This document shows, piece after piece, positions 49,280 through 58,556 of a stretch of 64,000 nucleotides of DNA. The stretch is from Sulfuriferula sp047300855 (lineage in GTDB: Bacteria; Pseudomonadota; Gammaproteobacteria; Burkholderiales; Sulfuriferulaceae), in the NCBI RefSeq assembly GCF_047300855.1, contig NZ_CP170197.1, forward strand, positions 1,116,001 to 1,180,000, in the 5' to 3' direction. Position 1 is the stretch's first letter. Every line of letters begins with the position of its first letter. A program made the translations under genes and the position numbers. The notes beneath the pieces are model-generated. The model had not been told where the DNA came from. It made no database searches and worked only from the letters and a program-made list of their open reading frames with translations.

Positions 49280-50986
49280 ATGACTACACGTTGTCTTGAT
49301 CTTGTCCTGTGCTGGCATTTTCACCAGCCAGATTACCGTGACTATGCCACCGGTGAATACCGTCTGCCCTGGACTTATCTGCACGCCATCAAGGATTACA
49401 GTGACATGGCAGCGCATCTGGAAGCGCATCCGCTAATGCGGGTGACGTGTAATTTCGTGCCGGTTCTGCTCGACCAGCTGGAAGACTACACCAGCCAGTT
49501 CAAAGCAAACAATCCGCGCGATCCACTGCTTGCATTGCTGATCGAACCGGAGCTGGCACACCTCACGCAAGCCCAGCGCGATCTGATCCTGGAATACTGC
49601 TTTCGCTGCAACCACGTCACCATGGTGCGGCCATATGCCGCCTATCACCAGCTGGCTGAATTGTTCCAACTGGCAGAGCGGCAGGGAAGCGATGCGCTGA
49701 ATTATCTTTCCGGGCAATACCTCGCTGACCTGGTGACCTGGTACCACCTGGCCTGGATGGGCGAGACGGTGCGGCGTCGCTATCCGTGGTTGCTGGATCT
49801 GATGAAAAAAGGCCGCGGCTTTACCCTGGCAGACCGGCGCAGCGTGTATCAACTGATCGGCGAAGTGATGACCGACCTGATTCCGCGTTACCGCAAGCTC
49901 ACTGCCTCCGGTCAGGTGGAAATATCCAGTACGCCGCACTATCACCCGATAGCCCCGGTTTTGATGGATTTTGCCGCCGCGCGCGAAGCCTGGCCGCAAT
50001 GCGAATTGCCCGTCGAACCCGTGTATCCCGGTGGTGAGGTGCGCGTGCGGCGCCACCTGGATTCCGCGCTTGTCAGTCACAAGGCGCGCTTTGGCGCTGT
50101 GCCGCAGGGTATTTGGCCGGCTGAAGGCGGTATCTCGACGGCGCTGCTGGGGGTGTTCGACGAAGCCGGGCTGGCGTGGACTGCGAGCGGCGAGGCTGTG
50201 CTGTCCAACAGCCTGCATGCTGCCAAGGTAGCGGACGCCGACCAGCGCCAGTTGCGCTACCGACCCTATCGGGTGGCCGCGCACCAGACACTGTGTTTCT
50301 TCCGCGACGATAAGTTGTCCGACATGATCGGTTTTGAATACTCGAAATGGCATGCCAACGATGCTGTCAAGCATTTTGTCGCCGAACTGGAAGCCATTCT
50401 GCATCAGACTCCGGAGCACGAAACCCCGGTGGTGAGCGTGATTCTGGATGGCGAGAACGCCTGGGAATACTATCCCTACAATGGCTATTTCTTCCTTGAT
50501 GAACTGTATACCGCACTGGAGAATCATCCCGACATTCATCCCCACAGCTTTGCCAGCTATCTGGCGGAGCGCGTCCGGCACCCCCATGCCGCGCAAATTG
50601 GAGCGTTGCCGCGCCTGGTAGCGGGTAGCTGGGTTTACGGCACGTTTTCGACCTGGATTGGCGTGCCGGAAAAAAACCGCGCCTGGGATCTGCTGGCGCG
50701 CGCCAAGCAGCAGTATGACCTGGTCATGGCAACCGGCAAGCTGAGCGCAGCAGAAAAAACCGCCGCGGAAGCGCAATTGTGCGACTGCGAGAGTTCGGAC
50801 TGGTTCTGGTGGTTTGGCGGCTACAACCCGCGTCACAGCGTAGAGAGCTTCGATCGCCTGTATCGTGCCAATCTGGTTCAGCTCTATCACCTGCTCAAGT
50901 TGCCTGTGCCGGAAGCGCTAAGCGTTCCGATCAGCCATGGAGGCAGCGAAGCGGAGGCGGGAGGCACCATGCGCCGGGCATCCTGA
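49280..50986 (+). CDS. Glycoside hydrolase family 57 protein (alpha-amylase-like)
   Basis: The 568-residue cytoplasmic protein has the GH57 regions: LVLCWHFHQPDYRD at the N-terminus (region 1), EISSTPHYHPIAPVL (region 2), GIWPAEGGIS with the likely nucleophile Glu (region 3), VILDGENAWEYYPYNGYFFLDELY with the likely acid Asp (region 4), and a helical tail with WFWWFGGYNP (region 5). GH57 amylases act on alpha-1,4-glucans. It is 47 bases downstream of glgC and 47 bases upstream of the second GH57 gene. Exact activity cannot be read from sequence. Confidence 0.9.
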   Translation: MTTRCLDLVLCWHFHQPDYRDYATGEYRLPWTYLHAIKDYSDMAAHLEAHPLMRVTCNFVPVLLDQLEDYTSQFKANNPRDPLLALLIEPELAHLTQAQRDLILEYCFRCNHVTMVRPYAAYHQLAELFQLAERQGSDALNYLSGQYLADLVTWYHLAWMGETVRRRYPWLLDLMKKGRGFTLADRRSVYQLIGEVMTDLIPRYRKLTASGQVEISSTPHYHPIAPVLMDFAAAREAWPQCELPVEPVYPGGEVRVRRHLDSALVSHKARFGAVPQGIWPAEGGISTALLGVFDEAGLAWTASGEAVLSNSLHAAKVADADQRQLRYRPYRVAAHQTLCFFRDDKLSDMIGFEYSKWHANDAVKHFVAELEAILHQTPEHETPVVSVILDGENAWEYYPYNGYFFLDELYTALENHPDIHPHSFASYLAERVRHPHAAQIGALPRLVAGSWVYGTFSTWIGVPEKNRAWDLLARAKQQYDLVMATGKLSAAEKTAAEAQLCDCESSDWFWWFGGYNPRHSVESFDRLYRANLVQLYHLLKLPVPEALSVPISHGGSEAEAGGTMRRAS

Positions 50987-51033
50987 TCCCTACAGAGGCT
51001 TTTTCTTATTCAAGACGCCGGACACGTTAATCC

Positions 51034-53043
51034 ATGAATCCCACCATTTCACTGCTTTTCGGCGTACATGCTCACCAGCCGGTGGGTAATTTTACTGAAG
51101 TGCTCGATGATGCCCACCGGCGCTGTTACGGACCGTTTATCCGCACCCTGTATCGTTATCCAGGGTTCCGTTTTGCCGCGCATTTTTCCGGCTGGCTGCT
51201 CGATTATCTGCTGCGTGTTTACCCGGAAGACATGGCGCTGCTCAAACAAATGGTGGTTCGTGGCCAATTGGAAATGGTTGGCGCAGGCGACACCGAACCG
51301 GTGCTGGCGGTCATTCCCTATCGGGACCGCATCAGCCAGCTCAATGCCTTGTCTGACCGGCTTCATGCTGCCTTCGGCCAGCGCCCGCAGGGTGCCTGGC
51401 TGACCGAGCGGGTATGGGAAGCGACGGTAGTGCCGGCGCTGGCAGATGCCGGTATTGGTTACGTCACGGTAGATGACTATCATTTTCTTTGCGCCGGTCA
51501 GGATGCAGACAAGCTCGACGGTTTTTTTTCAACTGAAGAAGATGGCCGTCGTCTGGATCTTTATCCGATTTCCGAGGCATTGCGGTATCGCCTGCCGTTC
51601 GCACCCGCGCATGAGGCGGTTGCCTATATCGAATCCCTGGCCAAAACCGGCGAAACGGCAGCGATTTATTTTGATGACATTGAAAAATTCGGTATCTGGC
51701 CGGAGACTTACGCCTGGGTATTCGAACAAGGCTGGCTGACTCAGTTTATTGAAGGGGTGCTGGCCTCGCAGATCATTCGCACCGAAACCTTTAGCGAACA
51801 TCATGCGCGCACCAGAACCCATGGCGTCGTGTATTTACCGACGACCTCGTACATAGAAATGAACGAATGGACGCTGCCTGCGCATGTTGCGGCGCGCTAT
51901 GCAGAGCTGATTGCTGCGAGCAAGGCGGGTGGTCGTTTCGACGGGGAGAAAGCCTTTCTGCGCGGCGGTATCTGGAAAAACTTTTTCTCGGCGTATCCCG
52001 AATCCAACTGGATGCACAAACGTATGCTAAGCCTGTCACAACGTCTGCACGCGCTCCCGGCGCAACAGGCAAGCGGGCGCATGCAGGTGTTGCTGTATGA
52101 AGCCCAGGCCAACGATGCCTACTGGCATGGTTTGTTTGGCGGGCTGTACTTGCCGCACCTGCGCCGCGCTGTGTATCACGCCATCGTCGAACTGGAACAG
52201 CTGCTGGATAGTGTGGCCCCGCGTCCGGCGCTGCTGCGCGAAGATGTGGATATGGATGGCAACGATGAGATGTTCCTGCACAACTCGACTATGCAGGCGG
52301 TAGTGAGACTGGACGGCAGCGCCAGCGTGATCGAACTGGATGCTTACCGCCTGCACCACAATTTTGCTGATACCCTGCGCCGTCAGCCGGAACATTATCA
52401 CCACAAAACCCTGGTCAATGATTCGGCTGCATCGCATCACGGTGATGGCATCAGCTCCGCCCACGACCGCATCAGTTTCAAGCACATTGTGACGCAGGAC
52501 GATCTGGCCTACGATGCGACAGGGCGTACGCTTTTCAGGGACACGCTGCATACCGCTGATGGCATATTGCCGCTGGATTTTGTGCTGCAGGCAAGTACCA
52601 ACGATAGTCTGGGCTTTGTTGCCCAGACCAGTGCAGGTACGCTACACAAACATATTGTCATGCTGGACGGACAGCTGAAGCTTGTTTACCAGTTTCCCGA
52701 TAATCTGCATGGCCAATTCAGCACCGAAATGAATCTGGCCATGCCCAGTTGCGATGGGCCGGCGGGCCGCTTTGTGCTGGATGGTCAGATTGCCGGGGGA
52801 TTCGGCCAGCCGCTGACAGTGGAAAGCATGGATCAAATCAGGCTGGAAGATGAAGTGCTGGGGGGCAGTGTATCGCTGAATCTGAGCCAGCCAGCTGGAT
52901 TGACAGCACATCCTCTGTTTACGGTATCGCAATCTGAAGCCGGATTTGAGAAAATCATGCAGGCTGTGACATTGCAACTGGACTGGCAACTCCCCACAGG
53001 AGAAAATCAGATGGAACTCAGCCTGATCATATCCCCTGTTTGA
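51034..53043 (+). CDS. Glycoside hydrolase family 57, 4-alpha-glucanotransferase type
   Basis: The 669-residue protein matches the 4-alpha-glucanotransferase layout of GH57: HAHQPVGNF (region 1), GAGDTEPVLAVIP, GAWLTERVWE with the nucleophile Glu, IYFDDIEKFGIWP with the acid Asp, then a helical region with MLSLSQRLHALP and a C-terminal DUF1926-like beta domain from about 420. The enzyme moves maltooligosaccharides between chains and would complement glgB and glgC in making or recycling glycogen. It ends 23 bases before the FKBP gene. Only one strand of evidence (family) supports the specific activity. Confidence 0.88.
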   Translation: MNPTISLLFGVHAHQPVGNFTEVLDDAHRRCYGPFIRTLYRYPGFRFAAHFSGWLLDYLLRVYPEDMALLKQMVVRGQLEMVGAGDTEPVLAVIPYRDRISQLNALSDRLHAAFGQRPQGAWLTERVWEATVVPALADAGIGYVTVDDYHFLCAGQDADKLDGFFSTEEDGRRLDLYPISEALRYRLPFAPAHEAVAYIESLAKTGETAAIYFDDIEKFGIWPETYAWVFEQGWLTQFIEGVLASQIIRTETFSEHHARTRTHGVVYLPTTSYIEMNEWTLPAHVAARYAELIAASKAGGRFDGEKAFLRGGIWKNFFSAYPESNWMHKRMLSLSQRLHALPAQQASGRMQVLLYEAQANDAYWHGLFGGLYLPHLRRAVYHAIVELEQLLDSVAPRPALLREDVDMDGNDEMFLHNSTMQAVVRLDGSASVIELDAYRLHHNFADTLRRQPEHYHHKTLVNDSAASHHGDGISSAHDRISFKHIVTQDDLAYDATGRTLFRDTLHTADGILPLDFVLQASTNDSLGFVAQTSAGTLHKHIVMLDGQLKLVYQFPDNLHGQFSTEMNLAMPSCDGPAGRFVLDGQIAGGFGQPLTVESMDQIRLEDEVLGGSVSLNLSQPAGLTAHPLFTVSQSEAGFEKIMQAVTLQLDWQLPTGENQMELSLIISPV

Positions 53044-53066
53044 TTGCTATCTAACCGGAGTCGTTT

Positions 53067-53558
53067 ATGCATAAAAAAACCGTCGAAAAGAATAAGGTGG
53101 TCTATCTCACCTACAGCATCATTGACCAGAATGGAGCGGTGTTCGAGCAGTATGATGTGCCCATCGGTTATGTGCATGGCGCCAATAGTGGATTGTTTGA
53201 GAAAATCGAAGTCACGCTGGCAGGGCATGAGGAAGGCGAACGGGTCGAAGTGATACTCCCACCTGCCGACGGTTTTGGACAGCATCAGCCTGAGCTCACC
53301 TTTACCGACAGTATCGAGAATGTGCCGCCCCAGTTTCGCCACATTGGCGCGGCGGTAAGTTTTGAAAACGACGCTGGCGAAAGCAAGGAATTTCGTGTGA
53401 CCAAAATCGAGGACGGCAAGCTCACCGTGGATGGAAACCATCCGCTGGCCGGGCAGACTGTGCGCTTCATCGTCAATATCGTGGATATACGCGATGCGAC
53501 TGCTGAAGAAATTGCCAACGGCCGGCCGGAAGATGCCAGCGCGCCGCGCTTGCACTAA
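53067..53558 (+). CDS. SlyD-like FKBP peptidyl-prolyl isomerase
   Basis: The 163-residue cytoplasmic product shows the FKBP/SlyD fold: VVYLTYSIIDQNGAVFEQYDVPIGYVHGANSGLFEKIEVTLAGHEEGERVEVILPPADGFGQHQPEL, an inserted IF domain, and HPLAGQTVRFIVNIVDIRDAT at the end. The metal-binding His-rich tail of E. coli SlyD is missing. A chaperone role at an unknown client is likely. It follows the GH57 gene by 23 bases and is followed by a terminator at 53585. Confidence 0.88.
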   Translation: MHKKTVEKNKVVYLTYSIIDQNGAVFEQYDVPIGYVHGANSGLFEKIEVTLAGHEEGERVEVILPPADGFGQHQPELTFTDSIENVPPQFRHIGAAVSFENDAGESKEFRVTKIEDGKLTVDGNHPLAGQTVRFIVNIVDIRDATAEEIANGRPEDASAPRLH

Positions 53559-53584
53559 ATGCTTTAATACACTCCAGGCCATAA

Positions 53585-53615
53585 AAAGCCCCCGATCACG
53601 GAGGCTTTGTGTTTT
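53585..53615 (+). terminator. Probable terminator of the glgC-GH57-FKBP unit
   Basis: AAAGCC-C-CCG-ATCA-CGG-A-GGCTTT is a 9-bp stem with one internal mismatch and a 4-base loop, followed by GTGTTTT. It lies 26 bases after the FKBP stop. Confidence 0.7.
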
Positions 53616-53625
53616 GGCGAAGTGT

Positions 53626-54150
53626 TTATTTTGGGCAGCTGCTCGTATCGGAAGGCACCTTCCCAACCAGCATCAGGAAACTGCCGAACGGTCCCATTAC
53701 ACTCATTGCTTCCATTTTCGGACCAGAGAATTCTAGACGGCCAAACATCATGGCTTTCATCGGACCGTATTCACCGGCTCCCATCTGTTTCCAGCGCTCG
53801 GTTGTCGCATGCATGAGGTAATCCACGCTGGAATCGAGTTTGGCTGTTTCCAGTTTGCCACCGTAAATGCACATGGCCTTGTCGCCCTTATCGGCAATGC
53901 GCATTTCCACATGCGGGCTGCCCTCGCAGTCGGTGCGATACATCTGGATGACCTTGAAGCCGTGACCGTGGTCATTTTTAATCCATTTTCCGGCCAGACC
54001 GGTGGTCAGGGTGGTGTCCTTATTCCAGGCCTCGCAGGCCTGGGCGGCCCATTCGGCCGACATCAGGACCGGCGCTGCGTGTACCTGACCTGCAAGCATG
54101 GCTAAACCGAAACCGGACAAGGCAACGAATTGTTTCAATCCTGCATGCAT
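53626..54150 (-). CDS. Exported protein of unknown function (possible SCP2-like fold)
   Basis: The 174-residue product has a signal peptide (LKQFVALSGFGLAMLAGQVHAA) and a mature part of about 150 residues: SAEWAAQACEAWNKDTTLTTGLAGKWI, YRTDCEGSPHVEMRIADKGDKAMCIYGG and a C-terminal half rich in Met (GPMKAMMFGRLEFSGPKMEAMSVMGPFGSFLMLVGKVP). The last block resembles the end of SCP2 sterol-carrier domains, which bind lipids. Four Cys may form disulfides. AAGGAGA precedes ATG 54150; a longer frame beginning at 54291 has no signal-peptide logic. The call is weak. Confidence 0.6.
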   Translation of the reverse strand: MHAGLKQFVALSGFGLAMLAGQVHAAPVLMSAEWAAQACEAWNKDTTLTTGLAGKWIKNDHGHGFKVIQMYRTDCEGSPHVEMRIADKGDKAMCIYGGKLETAKLDSSVDYLMHATTERWKQMGAGEYGPMKAMMFGRLEFSGPKMEAMSVMGPFGSFLMLVGKVPSDTSSCPK

Positions 54151-54446
54151 GTGTGTGTCTCCTTGATTATGTATGAGTAGTTGGAATGATGATTCGGGGT
54201 TGTCGTTATTGGCTGCCACCGAAGGCAAAAACTTACCCGCTTCAACCATGCCTGTCAAACTTGTCTTTGCGCCGGTCTGCGCGATTATCAATGTGGTAAT
54301 TCGGCGCCCACCTCAGATGATACATTGCGTGCCCGACACGCCATTAATAGCGCAGGCCGGACTCGAAAAAATCACCCGGGCGGTGAAGGGAAAAGCGGCG
54401 CTGCCGGTAGTTTGAACCGGCCATACGAATTCAGGAGCCAGCCCGA

Positions 54447-55523
54447 TCAGCTGGATGCAAGCACCTTGTCATAGGCATCGGAAAACAGTTTCAATCCGTC
54501 CGCTTGCAAGGTCTCGCCCACGGCATTCAGATCAATACCGATTTTTTCCAGCGCAATATAATCAGCCTCGGCGGCGGCGATTGCATCTTTCAGGGTCAGT
54601 TCGACGCGACCATGATCGCGAAACGCCGCCAGCGTGGCGTCGGGTACGGTGTTGATGGTTTCCGGGCCGATCAGCGCTTCCAGATATTTCACGTCTGAAT
54701 AGGCCGGATTCTTGGTACCGGTGCTGGCCCATAGCAGATACTGCGGACGGGCGCCTGCATGCGCCAGATCCGCAAACATGGCGCCATGAAAAATATCCTG
54801 ATAGCGCTGGTAGGCGAGCTTGGCGGTGATCAGCGCCGCGCGGCCGGTCAGGGCTTGCGCCGCATCGCTGTCAATTGTCGAGAGACGTTGATCCACCAGG
54901 GTATCCACGCGCGACAGGAACAGGCTGGCAACGGCTTTGACATTGCGCAGATCGTTGCCCTGCGCCAAACGTTGTCTGAGGCCACGAATGTAAGCCTCGA
55001 ACACGCGCACTGTCTGGCGCAGCGAAAACAGCAGGGTGATATTGATGCTGACACCTGCCGCAATCAGCTGCTCAAACGCCACCAGGCCGGCCGCTGTACC
55101 CGGTATCTTGATCAACAGGTTGGGGCGGTTCACGGTGGCGCGCAGACGTTGTGCGGCGGCAATCGTGGCGGCGCTGTCATGGGCAAGATGCGGTGATACC
55201 TCGAGACTGACATAGCCATCAACGCCCTGGCTGCGCTGAAAGGTCGGCAGCAACAGGTCACACGCCGCCTGGATGTCGGGAATCACCAGTGCTTCATAGC
55301 GTTTTTCCGCATCCGCTTCACTGGCTTTGAGGCGTGCCAGATCGTCCTGGTAATAAGGACTTTCGGCGAGTGCTTTCTGGAATATGCTGGGGTTGGAAGT
55401 CACCCCGGAAATGCCGTCGTTTTCGATGAGTTGTTGCAGGCCGCCTTCGCGCAGCAGGGTGCGGGAGAGATTGTCCAGCCAGATTGACTGACCTGACTGA
55501 TTGAGTATGCGCAGTGGATTCAT
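54447..55523 (-). CDS. tal: Transaldolase
   Basis: The 358-residue enzyme is of the longer transaldolase subfamily: SIWLDNLSRTLLREGGLQQLIENDGISGVTSNPSIF, GYVSLEVSPHLAHD, NLLIKIPGTAAGLVAFEQLIAAGVSINITLLFS with the Schiff-base Lys, and LLWASTGTKNPAYSDVKYLEALIGPETINTVP. It moves a three-carbon unit in the pentose phosphate pathway. Start at 55523 (MNPLRILNQSGQ). The gene stands alone; upstream pgi and glycogen genes share the sugar-phosphate theme. Confidence 0.95.
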   Translation of the reverse strand: MNPLRILNQSGQSIWLDNLSRTLLREGGLQQLIENDGISGVTSNPSIFQKALAESPYYQDDLARLKASEADAEKRYEALVIPDIQAACDLLLPTFQRSQGVDGYVSLEVSPHLAHDSAATIAAAQRLRATVNRPNLLIKIPGTAAGLVAFEQLIAAGVSINITLLFSLRQTVRVFEAYIRGLRQRLAQGNDLRNVKAVASLFLSRVDTLVDQRLSTIDSDAAQALTGRAALITAKLAYQRYQDIFHGAMFADLAHAGARPQYLLWASTGTKNPAYSDVKYLEALIGPETINTVPDATLAAFRDHGRVELTLKDAIAAAEADYIALEKIGIDLNAVGETLQADGLKLFSDAYDKVLASS

Positions 55524-55574
55524 TGCCGGGTTCTCCAAATAATCGGGATGTCTCCTCAATATAGCCTGTCGTGG

Positions 55575-56267
55575 TTACTTTGTTGTGTCAGCAGCTGGTT
55601 GCGCCGCTGGCTTCATCATGGACTGTTCCACCAGGCGGATGCGTGCGGCGATGATGGCAAGTGTTGCTGCATCACCGCCTTGTTTTTCCTGCAAGCCCAG
55701 ATAAGTCAAAAGGGGACGCCGCCAGCCCTGTTTGGAAGCGACATCCACGGCGGCCTGCAAAGTGGCGGCATCGAACTGTCCGCGTCTGACCATGACGCCG
55801 GTGGCGACCAAGCGCGAAACCGGATCGGCAATCGCCACGATGTTTTGATTGATATGGGCTTGGGACTGGTTGGCAGTTCCCATCAGAGTGCCATATTGTG
55901 CAGGCACCAATTTGGGATCGATGCCTTGCCAGTTACCGCTGATGAACCGGGCATAAGCGTTATCCGCGGGCGTGGTACGGATAGCCGCGAGTTCGGTGTA
56001 GCCGGTGCATGGCGCAAAATCAAGGGACGCGACGTGAAGTCCGCAGCGCAACAATTCGATATGCCCGACCGCGGCGATATCCCCCGTTGCAGCGACGGCG
56101 CTACGCGCCTGGGCAAAGCTGGTCTCGGCAAGTTTCACATTTCCAGCCAGGTAGTGTTGCGTATAGCGCGCGGCCGCAGTTTGCGCATCGTACTGCCAGT
56201 CAGGTGCAGACTGGCCGGCACATGCGCCGAGCAGCAAGCTCAAAATCGGGATGAAGAGGATTTTCAT
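55575..56267 (-). CDS. Lipoprotein of the MCE (Mla-like) operon
   Basis: The 230-residue product has a lipoprotein signal with the lipobox LLLGAC, so Cys16 is the acylated residue. The mature part is mostly helical, with repeats such as ARYTQHYLAGNVKLAETSFAQARSAVAATGDIAAVGHIE and ATLQAAVDVASKQGWRRPLLTYLGLQEKQGG, resembling TPR-like bundles. Its start overlaps the MlaD-like stop by four bases. Similar operons carry an outer-membrane ABC-type lipoprotein at this position, so an outer-membrane partner for lipid transfer is likely. Family not named. Confidence 0.72.
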   Translation of the reverse strand: MKILFIPILSLLLGACAGQSAPDWQYDAQTAAARYTQHYLAGNVKLAETSFAQARSAVAATGDIAAVGHIELLRCGLHVASLDFAPCTGYTELAAIRTTPADNAYARFISGNWQGIDPKLVPAQYGTLMGTANQSQAHINQNIVAIADPVSRLVATGVMVRRGQFDAATLQAAVDVASKQGWRRPLLTYLGLQEKQGGDAATLAIIAARIRLVEQSMMKPAAQPAADTTK

Positions 56268-57211
56268 GGCAACTTCACCTCGCCGGGTTTGGAGGAAGGC
56301 AGGATGCGGTTGATTTTGGTGATGAGCTGATTGGCCTTGCTTACTGCTTCGTCCACTTGTCCGCGCAGTTGTCCGAGGTCATCGGTGCCGTCCTTGAGAT
56401 TGGCGCTCAGACCATTGACGTTGACCAGAATTGAATCCAGTTTTCTCAGGCTCACTTGCAGGTCGTTGAGCATGGCCTGAATTTGCGCCAGCGACTGGTC
56501 GGCCTTGTCTGCTACCCCACCTTGGGAAAACGCCCACGTATCCAGTTTTTTTGACATGACGTCGAGGTTGGCGGTCAGCTTGCGCGCATTATTGAGCGCA
56601 TCCATCAGCACCTGGGCGTTCTGTTCGCTGCCCAACAGGCCTTGCGCTACGCCGTATTTACCGGACATCTGTGTGGTAATGGTCTTGACATTGACCAGCG
56701 TGGTATCGATTTCGCCGTTCTTGCGCGTGATGTATGCCAGGTTTTTGCTCACCCCGCCCAGCTGATCGAGGATGCCGTTGACCTTGGCCACCAGCGCCGG
56801 CACATCAAGCGGGGGGTTCAGTATGAGCGGAACGATAGCTTTATTGGCGAGTTGGGGGTCATCCAGTGTGGGCGTATCAAGACGTATCACGGCGGCGCCC
56901 ACCAGGGGCTTGTCGAGCGTGAACTCGCTGGAGGTCCGTAACCAGCGGTGTTCGCGTTCGGGTATGGTTATCGCCACCAGCGCCAGACCAAGATCGCTCA
57001 GGGACACTGTCGTCACCCTGCCAATGGCAATGCCGCGATAAACAATGGGTGTGCCTGCCTCAACACCGGTGGCATCGGCAGAAAGGAGCGTGAAGTGCGA
57101 TTCTTTTTCAAAGGTGCCGCGTGCATACAACAGATAGAGCAGCGCGGCCGCGCTCAAAATGGTAAAGAAGACCAGAAACAGGCCTGTTTTGAATTGTATG
57201 GATGTGTTCAT
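56264..57211 (-). CDS. MlaD/MCE-family lipid-binding membrane protein
   Basis: The 315-residue product has one N-terminal membrane helix (about 8-30) and an MCE domain (about 40-120; TGVEAGTPIVYRGIAIGRVTTVSL). It is followed by a long coiled region (about 150-310), which differs from the short MlaD of E. coli and resembles PqiB/YebT-like or long MCE proteins that form a tube through the periplasm. ATG 57211 overlaps the preceding stop by four bases. It probably bridges the inner membrane permease with the outer membrane lipoprotein. Confidence 0.87.
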   Translation of the reverse strand: MNTSIQFKTGLFLVFFTILSAAALLYLLYARGTFEKESHFTLLSADATGVEAGTPIVYRGIAIGRVTTVSLSDLGLALVAITIPEREHRWLRTSSEFTLDKPLVGAAVIRLDTPTLDDPQLANKAIVPLILNPPLDVPALVAKVNGILDQLGGVSKNLAYITRKNGEIDTTLVNVKTITTQMSGKYGVAQGLLGSEQNAQVLMDALNNARKLTANLDVMSKKLDTWAFSQGGVADKADQSLAQIQAMLNDLQVSLRKLDSILVNVNGLSANLKDGTDDLGQLRGQVDEAVSKANQLITKINRILPSSKPGEVKLP

Positions 57212-57585
57212 GTCTCGCCCTGATATAAGGGTTTGTTCCAATCGTAATCGAGTATCTGGTGGTCGGGAAGCTTGTTGGCCAGGCTGCCCAGCATGGTGGC
57301 CAGCAACTTCGGATAGGGCGTATCCGCCAACAGCTCGGCGGGTCGATCTATTACCAGCAGCGGCCGCGCAAGCATCATTGCGCGCGCCATTTTGACGGCA
57401 AAGCGCTGCGTGGGTGTGAGGTCCTCATCGCGCTTCATCGCGACATCGCCATGCCCGCATTGATCCAGTAGTTGCTGCGCGTCAACACTGGCTTGTTTCC
57501 AGGACAGGTTGAGATGGTATTGCTTGATCAGCGCGATGTTTTCCAGCGCGGTCAGGTTCACCCGCAACGGCAATTCTGGTGACAC
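57208..57585 (-). CDS. Degenerate ABC ATPase-like protein without Walker A (Mla operon)
   Basis: The segment encodes the C-terminal half of an MlaF-like ATPase: VNLTALENIAL (after a Q-loop-like position), then LTPTQRFAVKMARAMMLARPLLVIDRP, where the signature LSGGQ is LTPTQ and the Walker B ends in DRP instead of DEP. No Walker A is present: only 77 bases separate the GTG at 57585 from the permease end at 57663. The frame stays open further upstream without ATG, GTG or TTG, reading IISFQIHIDWCADEAARRA, so a longer product from a rare start is possible. It overlaps the MlaD-like gene by ATGA, so it is maintained in the operon. Confidence 0.65.
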   Translation of the reverse strand: MSPELPLRVNLTALENIALIKQYHLNLSWKQASVDAQQLLDQCGHGDVAMKRDEDLTPTQRFAVKMARAMMLARPLLVIDRPAELLADTPYPKLLATMLGSLANKLPDHQILDYDWNKPLYQGET

Positions 57586-57662
57586 CAGTGCGCAAGCGTC
57601 GCCCTGATCGCCCAGTAGCGCTGCCAGCCGGGCGCGTCGTGCAGCCTCGTCTGCGCACCAAT

Positions 57663-58457
57663 CTATATGTATTTGAAAGCTAATGATGCAACCTCGATCA
57701 GAACAATGGCAAAGAATACCCGCATCATGCCCTTGAGTACCGCGACCGGCACCAGAAACAGCCGTTTGGGAATTTCCAGCCCGGTTTTGATCGGTATCAG
57801 CGTCACGCTTAGCCCGAACAGCGTGGTCTTGAGCACCAGCCAGAACACCAGCGGGAACGCCAGAAGATGGGCGATGGCACGCGAATACGCGGGGAAATTC
57901 ACCGGTTCAAAGCCATAAATCACGAAAAAGGCCACCCCCAGTGCCGTAAGCACCGACAGGCCGGTCAGCGCGAGTACCGACAGAACCCCGCCCACCACGC
58001 GCGGCATGAATTCATAACGGATGGGATCAATATGCGCATGCTCGAATGCCGTCAGTTCGTCGTTGACATGCATCAGCGCGACTTCGGTATTGATTGCCGC
58101 TCCCGAGCGCAGGGCTACGAACAGCACTGATAAAAACGGCAGCAACTCCATCACTAGGAAACCCACGATCAGCCCGGGCACATACTCCGACAATCCGAAA
58201 TTGCGCGCCACGGTCACCATGATCTGGATAATCACTGCACTGATGACCAGCGAATAGGCCATATATATGGGCAGTGCCTGCACCGCCGTGAAATAAATCT
58301 GCTTGACAATAATCCAGCGCGTGGCGCTGTCGTAAGTACGTGGATTAAGCGCCACAGTCAGCAAACGCCAGCCGAAATCGACCAGCGCAGTGGCAGACCG
58401 CAGACGCGTAATCACAGCATTCCCGATGGTTTCGATCCTGGTAGCCAGCACGTTCAT
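57663..58457 (-). CDS. MlaE-family permease
   Basis: The 264-residue membrane protein has the MlaE family pattern: five to six helices with AVQALPIYMAYSLVISAVII, LPFLSVLFVALRSGAAINTEVALMHVNDELTAFEHAHIDPIRYEFMPRVVGGVLS and a C-terminal pair of helices. E. coli MlaE is about the same length. It moves phospholipids or other lipids together with an ATPase and MCE protein. It is the first gene of the operon, which then runs into the ATPase-like gene with an overlap or gap of under 80 bases. Confidence 0.9.
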   Translation of the reverse strand: MNVLATRIETIGNAVITRLRSATALVDFGWRLLTVALNPRTYDSATRWIIVKQIYFTAVQALPIYMAYSLVISAVIIQIMVTVARNFGLSEYVPGLIVGFLVMELLPFLSVLFVALRSGAAINTEVALMHVNDELTAFEHAHIDPIRYEFMPRVVGGVLSVLALTGLSVLTALGVAFFVIYGFEPVNFPAYSRAIAHLLAFPLVFWLVLKTTLFGLSVTLIPIKTGLEIPKRLFLVPVAVLKGMMRVFFAIVLIEVASLAFKYI

Positions 58458-58556
58458 TGTCTAGAAAAATTATCGAACAGGGCAAGTATGGGTTGCAAGG
58501 TTAGCATGCGCAAGTACACTGGTATGAGGTTAGAATGGTCAACCGTTAAGGAGATC

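Noticed and set aside
49433..50890. 485-codon frame opposite the first GH57 gene
   Set aside because: Antisense shadow; all five GH57 regions are on the plus strand.
54173..54415. 80-codon plus-strand frame in the gap before the exported protein
   Set aside because: No ribosome-binding site, no recognisable pattern and it covers the promoter region of the neighbouring minus-strand gene.
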